DNA from: Brachybacterium sp. Z12
GTDB taxonomy: Bacteria; Actinomycetota; Actinomycetes; Actinomycetales; Dermabacteraceae
NCBI RefSeq assembly: GCF_014400405.1
Contig: NZ_CP060496.1
Coordinates: 1,922,001-1,986,000, forward strand
DNA length: 64,000 bases
Direction: 5' to 3'
Shown here: piece by piece, positions 40,670 through 50,767 of the stretch
Layout: each line of letters starts with the position of its first letter
How positions within the stretch are numbered: position 1 is the stretch's first letter
Program-made: the position numbers and the translations under genes
The notes under the pieces: model-generated
What the model saw: only the letters and a program-made list of their open reading frames with translations
Database searches by the model: none
What the model was told of the DNA's origin: nothing

Positions 40670-40699
40670 ACAGTAGGAGTGCGCCGCCGGTGGCCGCAA
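40670..40699 (-). promoter_or_regulatory. probable promoter of transketolase
   Basis: On the minus strand TTGCGG (40699-40694) and TACTGT (40675-40670) are 18 bases apart. This would give a 5' leader of about 72 bases before the transketolase ATG. It lies just before the PIG-L stop at 40725, in the only gap upstream of tkt. Confidence 0.55.
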
Positions 40700-40724
40700 T
40701 GTTCCGCGACCAGCCGGTCGGTGC

Positions 40725-41455
40725 TCAGAGGTCGAAGACGCGCAGCGCGACAGCGTGCTCGCTCCCGGCGGCCTCTCCCCGCCGCGCAGGATCTCGGGGA
40801 TGAACTCTTCGGGCCGCGGATGATCCTGGACGTGGGCCAGGTAGGCCTCGTGGGCGTGCAACGACTCGACGGCGGCCTGCACGTGCTCGGCGTCGACGTG
40901 CTTGGCATGCGTCGGTGCCGGGTGCCCGGCCACCAGCAGCGCCCGTGCCTTCCACGCCGCCAGGCCCTCGGTCTCGGCCAGCTCGCGGAACACCCAGGGG
41001 TTCGCGGCGTCGCGGCTGCCGTCGACCGCTGCGAGGCCGGCCACGCGATGATCGGCCTGGTTCAGCCCGCCGTAGGCCTCGACCTCGAAGTTCGCGGTGA
41101 GCACCAGGTCGGGGCGCACCTGCCGGATCACACGGGCGATATCACGGCGCAGGGCGAGGCTGCCCTCGAGCATCCCGTCGGGGTGATCGAGGTAGCGGAG
41201 GTCGGAGACGCCGACGATCTCGCACCCGCGCCGCTGCTCGCGCTCGCGCAGCGGGGCGACGATCTCCGGATCCTCCGCCATCCCGGCCTCGCCGCGGGTG
41301 AGCAGGAGGTAGCTGACCTCGATCCCGGCCGCGGTCCAGGCGGCGACCGCGGCGGAGGCGCCGTACTCCATGTCGTCGGGGTGGGCGACGATGCACAGCA
41401 CCCTCTGCACCCCGTCCTCAGGCAGTGGTGGCAGCGTCGCGTCTGAGGGGTTCAT
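40725..41455 (-). CDS. PIG-L family deacetylase, one frame break
   Basis: PIG-L/LmbE enzymes are zinc amidases that deacetylate N-acetylglucosamine derivatives; the family includes MshB of mycothiol synthesis. The metal-binding motif AHPDDMEYG is near residue 28 and NQADHRVAG provides the second histidine part. The last residues continue in another frame after C run 40777-40780, giving EAAGSEHAVALRVFDL. The corrected length is about 243 residues, shorter than MshB, so I do not assign mycothiol synthesis. The ATG at 41455 follows a TAGGGT box by 7 bases; a GTG at 41464 is an alternative. Confidence 0.88.
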
Positions 41456-41465
41456 GGTCTCCACC

Positions 41466-42557
41466 CTAGGCGGCGACCTGCTCCCGGGTGAGGTCCTTCA
41501 GCAGGCGGTTCACGGCGGCGCGGCCTGCCCGGTTGGCACCGATGGTCGAGGCGCTGGGCCCGTAGCCGAGCAGGTGGACCCGGGGATCCTCGGCGACTGC
41601 GGTGTCGTCGAGGGCGATGCCGCCGAGCTGATTGCGCAGTCGCAGGGGCCGGAGGTGGCGCAGCTCGTGGCGGAACCCGGTGGCCCAGAGGATCACGTCG
41701 AGCGCGGTCTCGGTCCCGTCGGCCTCCACCACCCCGTGGGGCGTGATGCGGGTGAACAGGGGTCGGCGTGCGAGGAGCCCTCGCCGCTCGGCCTCCCTCA
41801 GCTCGGGGGTCCAGATCAGGCCGGTCGCGGAGACGACGCTGCGCACGGGCAGTCCCCGGCGCACCCTGTCCTGGACCCCGGCCACGGCCTCACGTCCCAG
41901 CTCCTGCGTGAACGCGCTGTCCCTGAACACGGGGGCGCTCCGGGTGTACCAGAAGGTCTCCCCCACCTCGGCGATCTCCAGCAGGTGGCCGAGCGCGCTG
42001 ATGCCGCCGCCCACGACCCCCACCCGTCTGCCGGTGAAGTCCTCGGCGCGTACGTAGTCCGCGGTGTGCAGCTGCGTGCCGCGGAAGTCCGCAGCGCCGG
42101 GGAGGGCGGGCCGGAAGGGCCGAGTCCAGGTGCCTGTCGCGTTGAACACGGCCCGGGTGCGCAGCGGGGCGCGCCGCGTGCCGTCCCCGTCAGTGCAGTG
42201 CACCAGCAGCGGGCGCGGGCCGGGTCCGTCGGAGTCAGGATCCTCCTCCACACGTGTCACCCTGACCGGTCGCTGGATCGGCACCGCGAACCGCTGCTCG
42301 AAGTCGGCGAAGTACGCGGGGACCGCACGGTTCGACGGCTCGGCATCGTCCGCCTCGACCGTGGGCATGCCGGGAAGCTCGCGGATGCCGTTGACGGTGG
42401 CCATGGTGAGGCTGTCCCAGCGGTGACGCCACGCCCCACCGGGCCCGTCCTCCGCGTCGAGGACCGCGAAGCGCAGCCCGCCTCGACGCAGCAGATGATG
42501 GGCCGCGGACAGCCCCGCCTGCCCAGCACCGATCACCACCACATCCAAGGTCTCCAT
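41466..42557 (-). CDS. flavin-containing monooxygenase-like NAD(P)/FAD oxidoreductase
   Basis: This protein of about 363 residues is related to class B flavoprotein monooxygenases. The FAD motif GAGQAGLSAAHHLL is near residue 10, followed by GPGGAWRHRWDSL. A second Rossmann motif, VGVVGGGISALGHL, is near residue 165. ALDVILWATGFRHEL near residue 300 is the family ATG motif, and the terminal segment has GYGPSASTIGANRAG. The ATG at 42557 gives METLDVVVIGAG and is preferred; ATG 42581 is possible. The substrate is unknown. It ends just before the PIG-L gene on the same strand. Confidence 0.87.
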   Translation of the reverse strand: METLDVVVIGAGQAGLSAAHHLLRRGGLRFAVLDAEDGPGGAWRHRWDSLTMATVNGIRELPGMPTVEADDAEPSNRAVPAYFADFEQRFAVPIQRPVRVTRVEEDPDSDGPGPRPLLVHCTDGDGTRRAPLRTRAVFNATGTWTRPFRPALPGAADFRGTQLHTADYVRAEDFTGRRVGVVGGGISALGHLLEIAEVGETFWYTRSAPVFRDSAFTQELGREAVAGVQDRVRRGLPVRSVVSATGLIWTPELREAERRGLLARRPLFTRITPHGVVEADGTETALDVILWATGFRHELRHLRPLRLRNQLGGIALDDTAVAEDPRVHLLGYGPSASTIGANRAGRAAVNRLLKDLTREQVAA

Positions 42558-42607
42558 ACCCGGTGCAACGGAGCACGACATCGCAGTGTTCCGCGCCGCG
42601 ACACGTC

Positions 42608-43907
42608 TCACGCGGCACTGGGCGCAGCCTCGGCGATCCGGGCGGCGCTCAGTGCCCTGGCGATGTCCTGCCACAGGTCCTCGATGTCCTCGAGCCCCAC
42701 GCTGAGCCGGACCGTGCCGGGCCCCACCCCGCAGGCGCGCCGCTGATCATCGCTGAGGTGCGAATGGGTGGTCGTCGCCGGATGACAGACCAGGGAGCGG
42801 GCGTCCCCCAGGTTCACCGCGATGGTCCATAGCCGCAGCGCATCGCAGAACGCCGCGGCCGCGGCCTCTCCCCGTCGAGCTCGAAGGAGAACACGCCGGC
42901 GGTGCCGTCGGGGAAGTCCCGGTCCGCGAGGTGCGCGTCGGGTCGGCCCGGGATGTTGGGGTGCTCGACCCGCGCGACGTCGGGGAGGCCGTGCAGGCGG
43001 CCGGCGAGGGTTGCGGCGTCGGCGCTGACCTTCCGCATCCGCAGGTCGAGAGTCTCGATGCCCACCAGGATCTGCTGCGCGCTCGCGGCGGGCAGGGTGG
43101 CCCCGAAGTCGGTGACGTGCTTGGCGCGGGCATAGGCCAGCAGGCCGGAGCCCCCGTGCGCGTACTCATCGGCGAAGGTGACGCCAAGCGCCGGTTGGGA
43201 GTGGTCAGACATCGCCACCGCTCGGGCCGGCGGCGCGGGTCGAAGCGCCCGGTGTCGACGATCAGGCCCGCGATGGTGGTGCCGTGGCCGCACAGGTATT
43301 TGGTGGCGGAATGGACCACGAGGTCCGCGCCGTGCTCGCCGGGGCGATAGAGGGCGGGGCTGGCGAGGGTCGAGTCCACGATGACCGGCACGTCGTGGTC
43401 ATGGGCGATCGCGGTGAGCGCGGTGAGGTCCACGAGCTGTGCGCCCGGGTTCGCGATCGATTCGACGATCGCAGCGCGGGTGGCGGGGGTGAAGGCCGCC
43501 TCCCAGGCCGCGAGGTCCCACGGGTCCGCGACGGTGAAGGTCACTCCGAGGTCGGCGAGGGTGTCGTCGAGGAACTCGGTGGTGCCGCCGTACAGCCGCG
43601 AGGAAGCGACCACGTGCCCGCCCGGGGCTGCCAGCGCGCACAGCGCGATGCTGGTGGCTGCTTGCCCCGAAGCGACCGCGATCGCGCCGATCCCCTTCTC
43701 GAGCGCGGTGATCCGCTGCTCGAGCACCGCGGTGGTGGGGTTGCCGGAGCGGGAGTAGGCGAACCCCTCGGCGCGCCGCTGGAACAGCGCCTTCAGCGCG
43801 GAGTGGGACGCCTGGGCGTAGGCGCTCGAGCCGTAGACGGGCACCGTGAGGGCGCCGTGGCCATCCTCGACGGCGTTCCAGCCCGCATGGATACCTGCCG
43901 TGCTCAT
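42608..43907 (-). CDS. O-acetylhomoserine sulfhydrylase-like PLP enzyme (MetY type), two frame breaks
   Basis: These Cys/Met-metabolism PLP enzymes make homocysteine from O-acetylhomoserine and sulfide. Visible parts are IHAGWNAVEDGHGALTVPVY, FAYSRSGNPTTAVLEQRI, ALEKGIGAIAVASGQAA and the PLP lysine motif SATKYLCGHGTTIAG. Breaks lie near 43191-43196 and at C run 42870-42873; repair gives LGVTFADEYAHGGSGL and then the C-terminal LGDARSLVCHPATTTHSHL, a segment conserved in the family. The corrected length is about 433 residues, right for MetY rather than MetB. ATG 43907 follows GAGGAGG. The exact substrate could differ. Confidence 0.88.
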
Positions 43908-43975
43908 CGCGCCTCCTCGGTCTCGTCGTCGCTCGCCTGATCATCGTCGCGAAAGGGCGCCCGCGCGGACGAGGT

Positions 43976-44614
43976 CTATGACGGAATGTGGCCCTCCGCC
44001 ACGGGTGTGCCATCGGCCGCCCACACCCCGGAGGTGCCGCGACGGTGGGAGCCGAGCAGATGGGTGTCCACCACGCCCAGCGCCTCCATCAGCGCGAACA
44101 TGGTGGTGGGGCCCACGAAGCGGAAGCCGCGGCCTTTGAGCTCCTTGGCCAGCGCGGTCGACTCGGCGCTGGTGGTGGGGACCTCTGCCGGGGTGCGGGG
44201 CATCGGGGTGCGCTGCGGCTGGAAGGACCACACCAGGTCCGCGAGGGTGGTGCCGGGCCCCTCCTGCTCCCGCAGCGCGACGGTGGCGCGGGCGTTGGAG
44301 AGCGTGGCCTCGATCTTGCCGCGGTGACGGATGATGCCGGTATCCCCGAGCAGCCGCTCCACATCGTCAGGTCCGAGCGCGGCGACAGCGTCGACGTCGA
44401 AGCCCGCGAAGGCCCGTCGGAAGCCCTCCCGTCGGCGCAGGATCGTGGCCCAGCTCAGCCCGGACTGGAAGCCCTCGAGCGCGAGCCGTTCGAAGACCCC
44501 GCGCTCGTCCCGCACCGGCATGCCCCACTCGGTGTCGTAGTACTCGCGCAGGTCGTCATGGACCGCCGCCCAGGCGGGACGCACGAGTCCGTCAGGGCCG
44601 ACGACCAGGTCCAT
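43976..44614 (-). CDS. tag: DNA-3-methyladenine glycosylase I
   Basis: Tag removes 3-methyladenine from alkylated DNA by base excision repair. The 212-residue helix-hairpin-helix glycosylase shows EYYDTEWGMPVRDERGVFERLALEGFQSGLSWATILRRREGFRRAF, IRHRGKI and the C-terminal FRFVGPTTMFALMEALGVVDTH. The N-terminal Cys and the last Cys of the zinc snap of the E. coli enzyme are not seen, as in many actinobacterial members. It starts 2 bases after the stop of the siderophore-interacting protein, so the two are probably cotranscribed. Confidence 0.92.
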   Translation of the reverse strand: MDLVVGPDGLVRPAWAAVHDDLREYYDTEWGMPVRDERGVFERLALEGFQSGLSWATILRRREGFRRAFAGFDVDAVAALGPDDVERLLGDTGIIRHRGKIEATLSNARATVALREQEGPGTTLADLVWSFQPQRTPMPRTPAEVPTTSAESTALAKELKGRGFRFVGPTTMFALMEALGVVDTHLLGSHRRGTSGVWAADGTPVAEGHIPS

Positions 44615-44616
44615 CC

Positions 44617-45476
44617 TCAGTCGTCGATCTTGCCGACGGGCTCGCGCTTCTCGGCCTGGAACTGGTCCTCGATGCGCCCCAGCGCCCAGTACGCGGAGAT
44701 CGAGATCTGCTCGCGAGGGATGCCGGCATCCTTGACCAGCACCTTCCGCAGCTGCTTGGTGATGCCGCGCTCGACGTGGCAGAACACCTGCAACCCCTCG
44801 TGGTCCCCGAGATCGAGCGCGGCGACAGTGTCGACGAGCAGCTCGCGCTCACCGATCAGCCAGCGCAGCTCCACCCCGGCGGGGTGCTCGAGATCGAGAC
44901 GGTCCTCGTCATGGTCGAGCTGGATCAGCACGGTGCCGACGGCGTCGGCGTCCATGGATTCCAGCCCAGCGGCGATCGCGGGCACTGCGGCGTGGTCGCC
45001 GATCATGAGGTGGCGCCGCGACCCGGGCAGAGGGGTGTACGCGCCGCCGGCCCCCGACATGGCGATGCGGTCGCCGGGAAGCGCCTCGTCGGCCCAGCGC
45101 GCGGCGACGCCGTTGTCCTCCCCTCCCCGTGGAGGACCACATCGATCTCGATCAGCTGCTTCTCGTCATCCCACCGGCGCACCGTGTAGGTGCGGCGTGC
45201 GGGCATCAGCTCCGGGCTGTTCTCCCGCAGGCCGTCCATGTCGTACGGCGGCTGGAGGCCAGAAGAGGGGTCGGCGATGAGGAGCTTGACGTAGGCGTCG
45301 GTGCTCTGATTGCGGTTCAGCTCCGCGTAGCCCTCGCCGCCGAGGGTGAGGCGCAGCAGGCGCGGCGAGATGCGGGTCTTGCCCTGCACCTCGAGCACGG
45401 CCTGGTTCTGCTTCCGGCGCGCGGGACGCGCTGCGGGCGCTGTGGCAGGAGGGGAAGTGTCTGTGGTGGTCTGCAT
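44617..45476 (-). CDS. siderophore-interacting protein (ferric-siderophore reductase family), one frame break
   Basis: SIP proteins are FAD-containing NAD(P)H reductases that free iron from imported siderophores. The first frame has KTRISPRLLRLTLGG, YVKLLIADP, MPARRTYTVRRWDDE (the FAD RxYT motif) and IDVVLHGEG. The frame changes within C runs 45120-45128; repair gives EDNGVAARWADEALPGDRIAMSG and then GSRRHLMIGDHAAVPAIAAGL and QVFCHVERG. The corrected length is about 286 residues. ATG 45476 follows a TAATAT -10 box by 7 bases, suggesting a leaderless mRNA. No IdeR/DtxR box is seen, which is unusual for this family. Confidence 0.9.
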
Positions 45477-45483
45477 GCTCACC

Positions 45484-45546
45484 ATATTACGCGACAGGAG
45501 TGTTTCGTAAATAGGAAGGGGAGGCATCTCCCACCTCCTCTAGGCT
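45484..45546. promoter_or_regulatory. divergent promoters between SIP and FAD oxidoreductase genes
   Basis: For the minus-strand SIP gene the -10 box is TAATAT (45489-45484), 7 bases before its ATG. For the plus-strand oxidoreductase the -10 box is TAGGCT (45541-45546), 6 bases before its ATG. Clear -35 boxes are not obvious; TTTACG on the minus strand is a weak candidate. Confidence 0.55.
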
Positions 45547-45552
45547 GGGCGG

Positions 45553-47069
45553 ATGAGCACCGCACCCCCTCCCGAGGTCGACGTGGTCGTGGTGGGTTCC
45601 GGCCCCAACGGCCTCGCCGCCGCTGTCACGCTGGCCCGGGCCGGCCTCTCGGTGCAGGTTCTCGAGACGCAGCCCACGATCGGCGGAGGGGCCCGCACCC
45701 TCGATCTGGGCCTCGCCCAGGGCGTCGTCCACGACATCTGCTCAGCCGCCCATCCGCTCGCCCTGGCGAGCCCCTTCTTCGACGCCTTCGACGTGCGCGC
45801 CCGCGGGGTGCGTGCGATCGCCCCGGCCGCCTCCTACGCCCAGCCGCTGGACGCTCAGCCCGCAGCCATCGCCTGGCACGATCTCGAGCGCACCGCTGAG
45901 GGCCTCGGCGCCGACGGCCCCGCCTGGCGGGCCACGATCGGCACGCTCGCCCGGCACGAGGACCTGGTGGTCGAGCTCGCCCTCGGCGACAAGCGCTCGG
46001 TCCCGCCGGCGCTGCTCACCCCGCGCACCCTGCTCACCGCGCCCCTGTTCGGCGCCATGATCGGTCTCCAGGGCACCCCTGCCTGGGATCTCCCCTTCCG
46101 CACCGAACGGGCTCGCGCGCTCCTGAGCGGTGTGGCCGCGCACGCGATCGGGACGATGCCCTCCCTGGCGCTCTCGGCGACGGCGATGCTGCTCGGCACG
46201 ATCGGGCACGGGGTCGGCTGGCCGATCCCCGTCGGCGGCTCGCAATCGATCGTGGACACCCTGGTCGCAGATCTGCGCGCTCACGGAGGGCAGATCGTCA
46301 CCGATCACCATGTCCGCACCTGGCGCGACGTGCCGCCCGCCCGGGCGGTGCTGCTGGACACCCCGGCCGGCGCTGCGGCGGACATCCTCGCCAACCGGCT
46401 GCCGGCGTCGCTCGAGCGGGCGCTGCGGCGCTTCCCCACGGGGATGCGGCGGCGAAGGTCGACTTCGTGCTGTCCGGACCGGTGCCGTGGCGGGATCCGG
46501 AGGTCGGCGAGGCGGGGACCCAGCACCTCGGCGGCACCCGTGAACAGATGGCGCAGGCGGAGGCGCAGGTGGCCGCCGGGCGGGTGCCCGATCATCCGGT
46601 GACGCTGGTCAGCGACCCCTCGGTGGCGGACCCCTCGAGGATCCATGGCGGGCTGCGCCCGCTGTGGGCCTACGCCCATGTGCCCGCCGGGGACACCACC
46701 GACCCCACCGAGCTGGTCACGCGCCAGATCGAACGCTTCGCGCCCGGATTCCGGGATCTGATCGTCGCCTCTCGCGGGATCCCGGCGGCGGAGATGCCCG
46801 CACACAATCCGTCGCTCGTGGGCGGGGACATCTCGATGGGCCGGGTGACGATGACCGGGATGATCGCCCGACCCACCGCCCGCTGGGACCCCTACCGGCT
46901 GGCGGACACGGGGTGGTACCTGTGCTCCTCGGCGAGCCCTCCCGGCCCGGGGGTGCACGGCATGTCCGGGTGGCATGCCGCCCGTCGCGTGCTGCGCCAC
47001 GAGTTCGGGATCGACGAGATGCCTGACCTCGCCCCGTCAGCCACGGGGTTTGCTGACGCCGGCGACTGA
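45553..47069 (+). CDS. phytoene-desaturase-like FAD oxidoreductase, one frame break
   Basis: The FAD motif VVVVGSGPNGLAAAVTLARAGLSVQVLE opens the protein; IGGGARTLDLGLAQGVVHDICSAAHP is typical of the NAD(P)/FAD-dependent oxidoreductase branch related to carotenoid desaturases. VGWPIPVGGSQSIVDTLVADL is the conserved middle motif. The frame changes at G run 46440-46443; repair joins to KVDFVLSGPVPWRDPEV and the C-terminal YLCSSASPPGPGVHGMSGWHAAR. The corrected length is about 505 residues. The real substrate is unknown, and no carotenoid genes are near. Confidence 0.88.
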
Positions 47070-47131
47070 CTTGTCACACCACGGGTCTTCTACTTTGATT
47101 TGCGTTACCACATACCGCAAGATGACTCACC

Positions 47132-48636
47132 GTGAATTCATCAGACGGCCCTGCTCCCGCTCCGACACCTCCCGGCATGCCGGTCGAGGACGCAGCGGCG
47201 CACAACCCCTCCGGACGCTCCTTCATGGGCCAGCCCGGTCCCCTCGCGAACCTCTTCAGCGTCGAGCTGTGGGAGCGCTTCAGCTTCTACGGCATGCAGG
47301 GCATCCTCGCGATCTACATGTACTTCGCCGCCACGCAGGGCGGCCTGGGGATCGACGAGACCGTCGCGCTGGGCATCGTCGGCGCCTACGGCGGCTCCGT
47401 CTACCTCTTCTCCATCCTCGGCGCGCTCGTCTCCGACCGCCTGCTGGGACCTGAGAAGACTCTCTTCGGCAGCGCCGTGATGATCATGCTGGGGCACATC
47501 GCCCTGGCGGCCCTGCCCGGCGTCCCGGGCCTGATCACCGGTCTGCTGCTGGTGGGCGTCGGCTCGGGCGGCCTGAAGTCCACCGCCGCGACTCTCGTGG
47601 GATCCCTGTACACACGAGACGATCCGCGCCGCGACGCCGGCTTCTCGATCTACTACATGGGCATCAACATCGGCGGCCTGCTGGGCCCGCTGGTCACCGG
47701 CTTCGCCCAGCAGCAGTGGGGCTTCCACCTGGGCTTCGCCCTCGCGGCCGTCGGCATGCTCGTGGGGCTGATCCAGTACGCAATGACCCGCAAGGGACTG
47801 CCCGCGAGCGTCCACACCGTCCCGGATCCGCTGCCCCGCTCGCAGTACCCCCTGTGGGCCGGCATCGGCGCGGGTGCCCTGGCTCTGGTCATCGTGCTGG
47901 TGCTCACCGGGGTGCTGAACGCCGGGAACCTCGCGACCGTGGTCGCAGGCCTTGCGGTGGTGGGCGCGATCGTCATCTTCGCGCTGCTGCTGACCTCGAA
48001 GAAGCTCGATGCGGACGAGCATTCACGCGTGGTCGCCTTCATCCCGCTGTTCATCGGCACCGCGGCGTTCTTCGCCCTGTTCCAGCAGCAGTTCACCGTG
48101 ATCACCCTGTACTCGGACACACGCCTGGACCGTGAGATCTTCGGCTGGACGATCCCGATCTCCTGGGTGCAGTCCTTCAACCCGTTCTTCATCATCACGC
48201 TGGCGCCGGTGCTGGCGGCGGTGTGGACGAAGCTCGGCCCACGTCAGCCCTCCACCCCGCGCAAGTTCGGCGTGGGCATCATCCTGATGGGCTCCGCGTT
48301 CCTGCTGTTCCTGCCCATGGCCTCCGTGGTCAAGGTGCCGGTCATGTGGATCGCGCTGATCATGCTGGTCGCCACGATCGGCGAGCTGTGGCTCTCCCCG
48401 TGGGGCTGTCCCTGGCCACCAAGCTGGCCCCGGGCGCGTACCCGGTGATGATGATGGCCCTGTACAACCTCTCGGTCGCCCTGGGCACCTCGCTGTCCGG
48501 TGCGCTCGCGACCTTCTACTCCGCCGAGACCGAAGGGCTCTACTTCGGTGCCCTCGGTGCGATCACGATCGGCATCGGTGTGCTCATGCTGCTGGTCGCG
48601 AAGCCCGTCGGCGTCGCGATGCGCGGGGTGCGCTGA
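47132..48636 (+). CDS. POT/PTR family proton-coupled oligopeptide transporter, one frame break
   Basis: POT proteins import di- and tripeptides with protons. FSVELWERFSFYGMQGILAIYMY carries the ExxERFxYY-like motif of the family, with later GGSVYLFSILGALVSDRLLG and the conserved DAGFSIYYMGINIGGLLGPLVTG. About 12-14 membrane segments are visible. The frame changes at C run 48396-48399; repair gives the motif GELWLSP before TKLAPGAYPVMMMALYNLSVALG. The corrected length is about 501 residues. The start is GTG at 47132, as no ATG fits the N-terminus. It is convergent with the next gene. Confidence 0.93.
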
Positions 48637-48640
48637 CCAC

Positions 48641-49996
48641 TCAGTCGCGGTCCCTCAGCAGCGCCACGAGCGCCATCAGCAGCGCCTCGGACCCGGTGAA
48701 CCTGTCGCCGTCCCGGCCGAGCGCTCCCAGGGCGACGAGATCCTCGAGATCGTGCATCACGCGCATCCAGCGGCCGACCTCCTCGTGGTCCGGCAGCACC
48801 GTGGGGTCTGCCGTCAGCGGGTCCTGCATCTGCAGCCCGTCCTCGCCGCAGGCCGCCATCAGGGCGGCCGCCGTATCGGGCATGCCCCGGAACCCTCCGT
48901 CCTCCGCGCCACGCGCATCGCGTCCCAGCAGCAGCGCGGTGAGCACCGCATGGCCGAACTCGACGAACAGCTCCGGGTCGCCGTCAGCTGTGACGAAACG
49001 GGCGGGGCCGTGCTCCCGGCGCGCCCGCCCGCCGACGACGTCGACCCATCCTCCGTCGCGCAGGGCCACCCAGGGTCCGACGATCTCCGGGTGGTCCCAC
49101 ATGCTCCGGACCGGCCGGTCGATCCCGCAGCGATCGAGCAGGGCGGCGGTGTCCGCCCGGCCGAGAGCCCCGGTGGCGGTCACGCGCCTGGGGGTGTCGA
49201 GGAAGTCGAGCAGGGCGACCGCGAAGCGCACGAAGTCGAGGTCCGCGTAGTCCTGCGGCTGCGGCTCGAGGTCACGAGCCCTGAGGGCGTCTGCCGAGCC
49301 GGCAGGGCCGGGCAGGAACGAGGGCCAGGAGCCCTCGGCGGGCTCCTCCCGCACTGCTTCCAGCGCGGCGAGCCGGTCATAGAGAGGTGCCGGCTCGGGC
49401 GGACGGCCGGTCTCGCTGAGCGCGACCCGCGCCTCGTCGGCGAGGGAGTTGTACCAGTGCATATAGGCGGCGAGCTCCTGCTCGTCCTCGAGGTCCACGC
49501 CGAGGGACATCCCGTATCCGAGGATGTTGGTGGAGAAGGAGCGGCGAGTGGGGTCATCCGCGGCTTCGAGGGCGGCGAACTCGAGCCCAGCGAGCATCGC
49601 GGGTGCGGCAGAGACGCTCATCGACTCCTCATGCCAGCGCCCGGTCTCGCGCAGATAGGCGAAGAAGCGGGTCAGCGTGGGCACCATGTCCATCACCTGC
49701 TCGCGCGGCTGGATCACGGTGCGGGGCACGACCTCGGTGAGCAGGTCGGTGGCGAGCACCTCGGTCCACAGCCCGGGGTCGGGGCTGCCTAGCTGCTCGG
49801 TCTTCAGTCGCAGCAGGGTCTCGAGCGTGCGCACCTCGTCCACCGCGGGGGCGTCCTCATCGGCGGTGATCCGCCAGGTCCCGTACTCGGACAGCACGAG
49901 CTCGCGCTCGCGCTGCTGCGCCTTCTGCTGGTCCTCCATCCCTCCAGCATGACGCCCGGCGGCGTCGCTGGCCAGCGCGAAGCCGAGCTCACGCAT
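48641..49996 (-). CDS. conserved hypothetical protein, function unknown
   Basis: I do not recognise a family. The protein of about 451 residues is acidic, mostly helical and soluble, with no signal peptide or membrane segment and no clear nucleotide or metal motif. Its start has DDPTRRSFSTNILGYGM and later VRFAVALLDFLDTPRRVTATG, which recall the plasmid pRiA4b ORF-3-like or winged-helix tails of uncharacterised proteins, but this is only a faint resemblance. Two starts are possible, ATG 49996 and ATG 49939; neither has a well-spaced Shine-Dalgarno site. It ends 4 bases from the convergent POT gene. Confidence 0.6.
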   Translation of the reverse strand: MRELGFALASDAAGRHAGGMEDQQKAQQRERELVLSEYGTWRITADEDAPAVDEVRTLETLLRLKTEQLGSPDPGLWTEVLATDLLTEVVPRTVIQPREQVMDMVPTLTRFFAYLRETGRWHEESMSVSAAPAMLAGLEFAALEAADDPTRRSFSTNILGYGMSLGVDLEDEQELAAYMHWYNSLADEARVALSETGRPPEPAPLYDRLAALEAVREEPAEGSWPSFLPGPAGSADALRARDLEPQPQDYADLDFVRFAVALLDFLDTPRRVTATGALGRADTAALLDRCGIDRPVRSMWDHPEIVGPWVALRDGGWVDVVGGRARREHGPARFVTADGDPELFVEFGHAVLTALLLGRDARGAEDGGFRGMPDTAAALMAACGEDGLQMQDPLTADPTVLPDHEEVGRWMRVMHDLEDLVALGALGRDGDRFTGSEALLMALVALLRDRD

Positions 49997-50154
49997 CACA
50001 GACGGTCGCTCCGTGGACAGCGGACGGTCACCTGAACGCCCGCAAGAATTCTGTGGACCTCTCCCCTCCGTGGGTGAGACTGGAGCTGCTCGGCCGCTGC
50101 GCGCCGACCACCGGTCCGCAGCGTGCTGGCAGCACCGCGATGGGAGGTGGCGAA

Positions 50155-50681
50155 ATGGCACAGGTCAGGGTCTACAACCTCGGGTACCACCCCGAGACCG
50201 GCATCGGCGAGCTGCTGCACACCACCAGCGTGCGACACGCCTTCGGGATGATCCGGCGCGAGGTCGCCGATCCCGTCGAGCTGACCATGGTCGAGGACCG
50301 GATCGTGCCCACCGCCCTCGAACTGACCCGAGAGCTCAGCGGCGCCTGGGTGGAAGGTGCCGGACAGCGCTCGATCGGCTTCTCCTACCGCGCGGTCCAC
50401 GAGCGAGATCACTGGTCCTGCGCGTATTGCGGTCGCAGCGTCTCGAAGACGCCCCCTGCGAGGCGCTGCTCGCCACGGTGGACCACATCCTGCCGGTCTC
50501 CCGCGGCGGCCCGTCCTCATGGACGAACCTGGTCTCTGCCTGCAAGGAGTGCAATAACCGCAAAGCGGACCGCACCCCCGCGGAGGCGGGGATGCCGTTG
50601 CGCGTCGAGCCGTTCGATCCCGCACTCGCCTATAGGGTGGGCGGCCACGTCGAAGGGCTCCCGGTGCTGATCAGCGCGTGA
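50155..50681 (+). CDS. HNH endonuclease, one frame break
   Basis: HNH nucleases cut nucleic acids with one metal. The N-terminal ~75 residues (AQVRVYNLGYHPETGIGELLHTTSVRHAF) form an unassigned domain typical of actinobacterial HNH proteins. The zinc-type core follows: HWSCAYCG, then after the change at C run 50452-50456, the catalytic DHILPVSRGGPSSWTNLVSACKECNNRKAD. The corrected length is about 175 residues. ATG 50155 has GGGAGG seven bases upstream. No methylase, terminase or phage gene is near, so this is likely a standalone housekeeping type. Confidence 0.88.
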
Positions 50682-50739
50682 TTGCGCTTCCGGCGCATTC
50701 TGCAACGTGAGCATCACCGCACCCAGCCTGAACTGCAGA

Positions 50740-50761
50740 TATCTCATTCATGAGATACGGT
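50740..50761 (+). promoter_or_regulatory. palindromic operator and -10 box of the HTH-MurA gene
   Basis: TATCTCAT-TC-ATGAGATA (50740-50757) is a perfect 18-bp palindrome. The -10 box TACGGT (50756-50761) overlaps its right end and ends 6 bases before the ATG. The operator lies between the -35 and -10 regions, a typical repressor site. The gene behind it encodes an N-terminal XRE helix-turn-helix. Confidence 0.75.
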
Positions 50762-50767
50762 CGCAGA

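Noticed and set aside
45477..45552. IdeR/DtxR iron box upstream of the siderophore-interacting protein
   Set aside because: I looked for the 19-bp TTAGGTTAGGCTAACCTAA pattern and saw only an imperfect TTTCGTAAA stretch, which is too weak to report.
47071..47100. Promoter of the POT transporter from TTGTCA and TACTTT or TTTGAT
   Set aside because: Spacings of 14 or 18 bases and poor -10 hexamers do not support a clear choice.
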